In this document: piece after piece, positions 58,598 to 64,000 of the stretch
Layout: every line of letters starts with the position of its first letter
Numbering within the stretch: position 1 is the stretch's first letter
NCBI GenBank assembly: GCA_030039165.1
Contig: JASHQM010000082.1
Span: 1-64,000 of the forward strand
Direction: 5' to 3'
Length of the DNA: 64,000 nt
Source of the DNA: Candidatus Sulfotelmatobacter sp.
GTDB lineage: Bacteria > Acidobacteriota > Terriglobia > Terriglobales > Acidobacteriaceae
Notes under the pieces: generated by a model
What the model was told of the DNA's origin: nothing
Seen by the model: the letters and a program-made list of their open reading frames with translations, nothing else
Database searches by the model: none
Made by a program: the position numbers and the translations under genes

Positions 58598-59503
58598 ATG
58601 AGTCTCACCCCGATCGGCGGGCGTCCGCAGGACGATCTTCGCCAGAAGGTTACCGCCGCTTCCCTGCGGGAGCGGAAACTCCGTCACGAACCCATCACTT
58701 GCCTCACCGCCTATGACTATCCGAGCGCACGCCTCATCGATGAAGCCGGCATCGACATGGTTCTCGTGGGCGACTCGCTGGCTCAGGCCATTCTCGGCTA
58801 CGAAAACACGCTCTCAGTCACCATGGATGAGATGCTGCATCACGTAAAAGCCGTCCGCCGCGGCGTGAAGCACGCGCTGCTGCTCGCCGACATGCCCTAT
58901 GGTTCTTATCAGGCTGACGCCAACGAAGCCCTGCGCAACGCCATTCGTTTTGTGAAAGAAGGCGGCGCGGAAGTGGTCAAGATTGAGGGCGGCGAAAAAC
59001 GTGCGGAGGTCATTCGCCGCATTATCGACGCCGAAATTCCAGTCTGCGGCCACATTGGCCTGACCCCGCAATCAGTAAATACCATGGGCGGATATAAGGT
59101 GCAGGGCAAAAGCCTCACCGACATCGAACAGCTCATGCGCGACGCCGTGGCTCTCGACCGCGCCGGCGTGTGCTGCATCGTGCTCGAAGGCATTCCGCGG
59201 GAAGTCGCGGCCATGATCACATCAGAAGTCGCCACGCCCACCATCGGCATCGGCGCCGGCCCCGAATGTGACGGCCAGGTGCTGGTATTTCACGACATTC
59301 TCAACCTGACTTTCGCGCTGCCCGCCAAGTTTGTGCGCCGTTACGGCGACGCGGCCGAGCTGATCAGGAACGCGGTCGAGGCTTTTCGCTCCGATGTGAA
59401 ATCGCTGCAGTATCCCGGCGATGCAGAGTCTTATCATCTGCCGAAAGAAACTAAAGTCGGCCTGGATGCAGTGCTCGCGCGCAAGCTGGCGATGCGCAGA
59501 TAG
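58598..59503 (+). CDS. panB: 3-methyl-2-oxobutanoate hydroxymethyltransferase
   Basis: ITCLTAYDYPSARLIDEAGIDMVLVGDSLA; GHIGLTPQSVNTMGGYKVQGK. Confidence 0.97.
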   Translation: MSLTPIGGRPQDDLRQKVTAASLRERKLRHEPITCLTAYDYPSARLIDEAGIDMVLVGDSLAQAILGYENTLSVTMDEMLHHVKAVRRGVKHALLLADMPYGSYQADANEALRNAIRFVKEGGAEVVKIEGGEKRAEVIRRIIDAEIPVCGHIGLTPQSVNTMGGYKVQGKSLTDIEQLMRDAVALDRAGVCCIVLEGIPREVAAMITSEVATPTIGIGAGPECDGQVLVFHDILNLTFALPAKFVRRYGDAAELIRNAVEAFRSDVKSLQYPGDAESYHLPKETKVGLDAVLARKLAMRR

Positions 59504-59539
59504 GCAAATCGGCCCCTGATTTCGTGAACCCTTTCAGGG

Positions 59540-59611
59540 GCGTCATCCCGAAGCCCCGCGCTTCACCAGCGGGGCGAGGAGCCTGCCCTGAGCCGAATGG
59601 CGAAGGGATCT
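59540..59611. repeat. Dispersed repeat family 1, copy C (extended form)
   Basis: gcgtcatcccgaagccccgcgcttcaccagcggggcgaggagcctgccctgagccgaatggcgaagggatct. Confidence 0.9.
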
Positions 59612-59646
59612 GGGCGAGCCGCCCGATGTGGCCTGCTCACGTAACC

Positions 59647-59719
59647 GCGTCATCCCGAAGCCCCGCGCTTTCACCAGCGGGGCGAGGAGCCTGCCCTGAG
59701 CCGAATGGCGAAGGGATCT
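59647..59719. repeat. Dispersed repeat family 1, copy D, tandem with copy C
   Basis: Same as copy C with one extra t (gctttcacc); start-to-start spacing 107 bp. Confidence 0.9.
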
Positions 59720-59781
59720 CGCGCGAAGAGTATGCAAGGGTGGAGTCGGCGGTGTTACTCTACTGCTTAGAGGAGCTTTCT

Positions 59782-59994
59782 ATGCCAACCCTCTTTCCCG
59801 CTTTTTTCTTCGGCTTCTTGGGCTTTGGTTTCGTGATGTACTTTCTGCCCTCCATCATTGCCCTCGCCCGCAGCAAGCGGGATATCGCCGGAATCGTCCT
59901 GCTGAATTTCTTCCTTGGATGGACGATGATCGGTTGGGTCGTCGCCCTCGTCTGGGCTGTCAAGACCGACGTTCCTGTGGTGGTGGTGCGGTGA
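59782..59994 (+). CDS. Superinfection immunity-like small membrane protein
   Basis: MPTLFPAFFFGFLGFGFVMYFLPSIIALARSKRDIAGIVLLNFFLGWTMIGWVVALVWAVK resembles the Imm_superinfect family (PF14373). Confidence 0.78.
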   Translation: MPTLFPAFFFGFLGFGFVMYFLPSIIALARSKRDIAGIVLLNFFLGWTMIGWVVALVWAVKTDVPVVVVR

Positions 59995-60458
59995 GCTTGT
60001 TCGCTGGCCGCTCGTGGGCTTGCAAGGCATCGCTTCCCGCTTTTCTTTTGTTAATGAGCTTTGCTTATGCCGCGTGCTCACGCCAGGCCGCTCCGCCGCC
60101 GCAAGATCCGGTCGCTTTGTTGCGCGCCATCGCTCCTGCCGATCCCACGAAGTACCCATCGTCTGCGCAAAACAAGCACTGGGACAATCCATATCTGATC
60201 ATCCGCACCGGCGAAATCGCCCTGCTCACCGCCGTCACCGCGAACGAGGAGCAAATCTTGAAGCCGCCGCAAGTCGTCACCACATTGGCGGGGCTGCCTG
60301 CTTCGGCATGGCCTTACGGACGCGCCGTCGCCATCCTCGTCGACGAGAAACCGGCGACCTCCGAATCCGACAAGAGCTCTCTTCGCCGCAACCGCGGCAT
60401 CGTGGAAGGCGAGTTGCAAGACGCAGGCGTCACGATCGTCTGGATGCCGGAATCCTGA
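59991..60458 (+). CDS. Hypothetical lipoprotein-like protein
   Basis: GTG start overlapping the previous stop; 'FLLLMSFAYAACSRQ' lipobox-like. Confidence 0.55.
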   Translation: MSLFAGRSWACKASLPAFLLLMSFAYAACSRQAAPPPQDPVALLRAIAPADPTKYPSSAQNKHWDNPYLIIRTGEIALLTAVTANEEQILKPPQVVTTLAGLPASAWPYGRAVAILVDEKPATSESDKSSLRRNRGIVEGELQDAGVTIVWMPES

Positions 60459-60474
60459 GCCCGAACGCTTCGCA

Positions 60475-61314
60475 ATGCAGATTCACACAACCATCCCCGA
60501 AATGCGCGCTGCCTGCCGCGCCGCACGCCAGGGCCAGAAGCGCCTCGGATTCGTTCCCACCATGGGCGCTCTCCACGAAGGGCACTTGTCTCTGGTAAGG
60601 GCGGCTCGCGCTTCCTGCGACGCCGTTGCCGTATCGATTTTTGTCAATCCCACCCAGTTCGGACCGAATGAAGACCTCGCACAATATCCGCGCTCATTCG
60701 AGCGTGACCGGCTGCTGCTGGAAAAAGAAAATGTCGATTTGCTTTTCGCTCCCTCGGTCGAAGAAATGTATCCCGCCGGCGCTGTGACCTGGGTGACCGT
60801 TGAAGGCTTGAGCCAAAAGCTCGACGGCCGCTCCCGTCCTGGGCATTTTCGCGGCGTGACCACAATTGTCTCCAAGCTCTTTCACATCATTGAGCCTGAC
60901 GCGGCATTTTTCGGGCAAAAAGATGCCGCGCAAGTCGCCGTCATACGCAGGATGGTTCGCGACTTGAATTTTCCCGTTGAGATCGTCGCTTGCCCGATCG
61001 TTCGCGAGGCCGACGGCCTGGCCATGAGTTCGCGAAATATGTTCCTCGACAAGCAGCAGAGGCAACAGGCGCTCGCATTGCATCGCTCTCTGATGCTGGT
61101 AAAGAGCGCCTGGGAAACTGGCGAAACCGTTGCCTCGAGACTGGCCGCCATTGGCCGGTCGGAGATCGAGCGGGAAGGTTCGGTTCGTCTCGACTACTTC
61201 GAAATTGCCGACCCCAACAACCTCGATCCTCTGGCTAACGTCTCCAGGGGCGCATTGGTTGCCGTGGCCGCCTTTGTGGGATCCACGCGGTTGATCGATA
61301 ACATTCTCTTGTAG
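60475..61314 (+). CDS. panC: Pantoate-beta-alanine ligase
   Basis: LGFVPTMGALHEGHLSLVRAAR; FVNPTQFGPNEDLAQYPR; FFGQKDAAQVAVIRRMV. Confidence 0.97.
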   Translation: MQIHTTIPEMRAACRAARQGQKRLGFVPTMGALHEGHLSLVRAARASCDAVAVSIFVNPTQFGPNEDLAQYPRSFERDRLLLEKENVDLLFAPSVEEMYPAGAVTWVTVEGLSQKLDGRSRPGHFRGVTTIVSKLFHIIEPDAAFFGQKDAAQVAVIRRMVRDLNFPVEIVACPIVREADGLAMSSRNMFLDKQQRQQALALHRSLMLVKSAWETGETVASRLAAIGRSEIEREGSVRLDYFEIADPNNLDPLANVSRGALVAVAAFVGSTRLIDNILL

Positions 61315-61408
61315 CCCCGCTAAACAGATCGGTGCGCGTCGCGCAGCCCTTCCAGCGTCGGTGAGCGAAAACGCAGGGCGTACCTCACTATCGGCGATGC
61401 CAGAATTC

Positions 61409-62383
61409 TTATCGACGCCCAAACAAAATTCCTGTTTCCACCTCAACTGGTTTCCCATCGACCACGTAGGGTTTGAACCTCCATTGTTCCAGCGCGTCTG
61501 TGACTGCCTTCGCTTGATCAGGAAAAGCGCTGATCAGATGTATGTGTTTCACTTTGCCCTCTCTATCAATGACGATCCGCACCGGCACCGGATTGAACCG
61601 ATGCCCGTTAAAAATAGGATCCACTCGCGTGAGCGTGTTTTCCTCGCGTGCATAATCCTTGATGCAAACCGGAAACGCCCCTCCTCCATCTCCGCCGCTG
61701 GCGCTGGCATCCGCCGGCAATTTCATTCTGTTCAGATCCAGCACTAAGCGGTCCAGCAATCTTGTGTCGCGGCTGGTCAGCACAAACTGCACTGCGTGAC
61801 AGCGAATTTGAATCCCCAGAACGTACCAGTGCAGCTCCGCTACCGGCGACCAATAAGCAAAAAAACTGAAAGAGCGGCCAGCCACGTCGCGCAGAATTGG
61901 CGCCGTCTCCATTTTGTAGTCCGCCTGCAAATGGTCCTTCGTGTATTCGCTGAGTTCCAGGGCATTGTCGGCGGGCAGGGGCGTTAAAAACATATCCTGT
62001 GCTTCAATCAGCATGCTCGCCGAAGCCGGACCGTCTTTCGCAGGACCGATCTGTGCAAGCACGTAACGGCCGCTTTCCGATGGCGGCGGGCCTTCATAAT
62101 CCTGCGTCCAATCCTTGGGTAGTGGATAGCTCATGCCAAAGTATGGATCGCTGAAGACACCTTGCGCGACCGTTGCGGCTTCCGGCACAGGAGTCGCGGA
62201 ATTACTGGCGCTCGACGACGCGCCTCTCACCAGGATGGTCTCCGCCGGAACCTTCGTGATCGGCGGTTCGTTCTGCGAGGCATCTGCATTGCCTCTAGCT
62301 GGGACATTCGCGCTTTGGCTTTCGCCCGCTAACGACGCGGACAAGACCACAAGCAGGAGCAAATACTGCAAACGGAGCTTCAT
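61409..62383 (-). CDS. Secreted protein with TonB-like C-terminal domain
   Basis: Signal peptide; C-terminus 'NPVPVRIVIDREGKVKHIHLISAFPDQAKAVTDALEQWRFKPYVVDGKPVEVETGILF'. Confidence 0.75.
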   Translation of the reverse strand: MKLRLQYLLLLVVLSASLAGESQSANVPARGNADASQNEPPITKVPAETILVRGASSSASNSATPVPEAATVAQGVFSDPYFGMSYPLPKDWTQDYEGPPPSESGRYVLAQIGPAKDGPASASMLIEAQDMFLTPLPADNALELSEYTKDHLQADYKMETAPILRDVAGRSFSFFAYWSPVAELHWYVLGIQIRCHAVQFVLTSRDTRLLDRLVLDLNRMKLPADASASGGDGGGAFPVCIKDYAREENTLTRVDPIFNGHRFNPVPVRIVIDREGKVKHIHLISAFPDQAKAVTDALEQWRFKPYVVDGKPVEVETGILFGRR

Positions 62384-62450
62384 ATCATCCTTCGAAACAA
62401 GCGAACGTCAGGCAGGTGGGCCCGGGGTGTTTTCTGGGAACTTAGAACCA

Positions 62451-62480
62451 GCTGACGGGACGCTTCCGCGTCCCGTCAGC
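62451..62480. terminator. Strong 13-bp perfect hairpin (gctgacgggacgc-ttcc-gcgtcccgtcagc)
   Basis: Direct inverted repeat just 3' of the dihaem protein gene. Confidence 0.6.
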
Positions 62481-62492
62481 CCCACGCACAAA

Positions 62493-63890
62493 CTACAGCG
62501 AGCGCAGAAAGTCCAGCAGCTCTTGCTGCTGAGTCGACGTTAGTTTGTTGAAGTTGTTGATCACATTGGTGGCCTCGCTTCCCCTGCTGCTGTGATCCTC
62601 GATCGCCGTCATCAAATTGGTGGTCCGGCCATCGTGCAACAGGAAGATTCGTTGTCCCAGCCCCCACAATGGAGCGGTGCGGAACTGGTCGCCTCCCGCG
62701 CTGCCTTGCGAAACGTTATCCGCAAGACGATTCCCCATATCATGGATCTCAAGATCCGAAAATGCATTCACCGCGACATTGCTGAGCGCCGGCACGAAGT
62801 TTGAGACTTGTGTCGTACCGGGACTCGGGTTGTGGCAAGTAGCGCAGCCAATCGAGCTGAACAAACTGCTGCCTGCGGAAATCGTGCTGGCAGCAACCTG
62901 CGAGCCGTTCAGGACTACAGCCCCTGTCGGCGGCGGCGCAAGGAAGCGCATGAAGTTGGCAAATGCCGAGACATCGTCAAGTACTGCGGCATTGCTTGTC
63001 TGGGTTGGATTCGACGTATCTTCCGGATAACCGCTTCCGGAAAGATTCAAACAACTCGCCGCCAGTCCCGCAGCCTGCTCTTCCTCGGGCAACGGCCTGT
63101 CTTGAGGAAACAATTCGTTGCTGACTCCCATCTCCACGTTGTAGGCTTCCCCGGCAAACATGTGCAGCGACTTGTTCTGCGCCTTCCACCCGAAGCGCGT
63201 AATGGTGCCATCGTTGCCGCTGCGGTTGAAAGAACCGGCAATGCCGAGATTGTTGTCGAGATTCTTCGCCTGGTTGGCTAACAGCGTTGAATCGTCCAGG
63301 TTCTCGATCAGGCCCGCCCCAAACACCGGCGTCGGAATGCGGAAGATCAAATCGTTCGCCGCCAGATAGGCATTGAAATTCGGTTGCCCCAAATTGCACT
63401 TGCCGGCATCGGAGCGCCCCGTGACCGTGAATAGATCTTCCACGCCCCCATTGGGCGCATTGAAGTTGACCCCTCCACGGGAGTTGAGAAAAAAGGGAGC
63501 TCGTGCTTCTAACGTTGGTCCGGCGGCCGTGATGAACGTTGGCATGGTATCGTCGGGAGCCACGCCGCTGCTGATGAACTGAAACTGCGGATTCACCCCA
63601 GCGCCTGATCCGCCCGGCGCGGGTTGCGCGTGGCACGAGCTGCACTGATTCGAGTTAAAGCGTGGACCAAGGCCGCTGTTGGCGGAATTGGAAACTGTCT
63701 CCACCTGCTCAAAACGGTTGAGACCGTCGTTGAAAAACGCGGTGAAGCCGTTGGGATCGTTCGATGGATTGATGATCGTTGCTCCCGTGCCGCGGCTCGC
63801 GCTCTGCACTCCGGGATCGGTTTGGGCTGAGACTACGCCGGCGACGAACAACAGCGCCAAAAATAGAGACGAGATTTTGTGCTTAGACAC
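62493..63890 (-). CDS. Di-haem oxidoreductase / putative peroxidase (DHOR family)
   Basis: Two CxxCH motifs (CSSCHAQPAPGGSGAG, CATCHNPSPG); signal peptide; C-terminal 'RTAPLWGLGQRIFLLHDGRTTNLMTAI'. Confidence 0.88.
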   Translation of the reverse strand: MSKHKISSLFLALLFVAGVVSAQTDPGVQSASRGTGATIINPSNDPNGFTAFFNDGLNRFEQVETVSNSANSGLGPRFNSNQCSSCHAQPAPGGSGAGVNPQFQFISSGVAPDDTMPTFITAAGPTLEARAPFFLNSRGGVNFNAPNGGVEDLFTVTGRSDAGKCNLGQPNFNAYLAANDLIFRIPTPVFGAGLIENLDDSTLLANQAKNLDNNLGIAGSFNRSGNDGTITRFGWKAQNKSLHMFAGEAYNVEMGVSNELFPQDRPLPEEEQAAGLAASCLNLSGSGYPEDTSNPTQTSNAAVLDDVSAFANFMRFLAPPPTGAVVLNGSQVAASTISAGSSLFSSIGCATCHNPSPGTTQVSNFVPALSNVAVNAFSDLEIHDMGNRLADNVSQGSAGGDQFRTAPLWGLGQRIFLLHDGRTTNLMTAIEDHSSRGSEATNVINNFNKLTSTQQQELLDFLRSL

Positions 63891-64000
63891 AACTTCCTCC
63901 TGATTGGGCTGAGATGGGTCGTACAGCCGGAATGGCGCGGTTGAAGCGGGCTGCCTCCGGCTTGTGGGTACTGGGAGCCGGATTCAGTGTGTGTGGAGTT

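Noticed and set aside
59540-59719. Tandem repeats as a CRISPR array
   Set aside because: Only two units of ~72 bp with a 35-bp spacer, and other copies are dispersed; fits a REP-like element, no cas genes

Overview
This 64-kb, GC-rich bacterial window looks acidobacterial from gene content and repeat style (inference; no rRNA is present to confirm it). It is mostly chromosomal housekeeping and metabolic genes: the purL 3' end and purF, der, a DinG-type helicase, hemH, a complete co-directional sugar-phosphate cluster (tkt-tal-pgi-gnd-zwf-glk-pgl), a UvrD/PcrA helicase, add, and panB/panC. Other genes include an EmrAB-TolC-like tripartite efflux operon, an Oar-like TonB-dependent receptor, TonB-like proteins, an orphan histidine kinase and a DHOR-type dihaem protein. 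I saw no rRNA, tRNA, CRISPR array, transposase, integrase or prophage structural genes. The least ordinary regions are: (i) 34.7-39.8 kb, where two paralogous overlapping pairs of HTH-only LuxR-type genes flank two zinc-ribbon membrane proteins (GAF-ZnR-TM and ZnR-TM-Sel1-like); (ii) 49.6-51.2 kb, where a ~45-aa ORF is duplicated at 134/135 nt identity but its 3' flank and terminator have diverged, with a compensatory stem change; (iii) dispersed palindromic repeats, one of which appears captured in frame inside the DinG-like helicase; (iv) a VapBC module, tandem repeats and a superinfection-immunity-like protein interspersed with the pan genes; and (v) a PIN toxin paired with an unfamiliar putative antitoxin. 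Start codons were refined by eye and are approximate.
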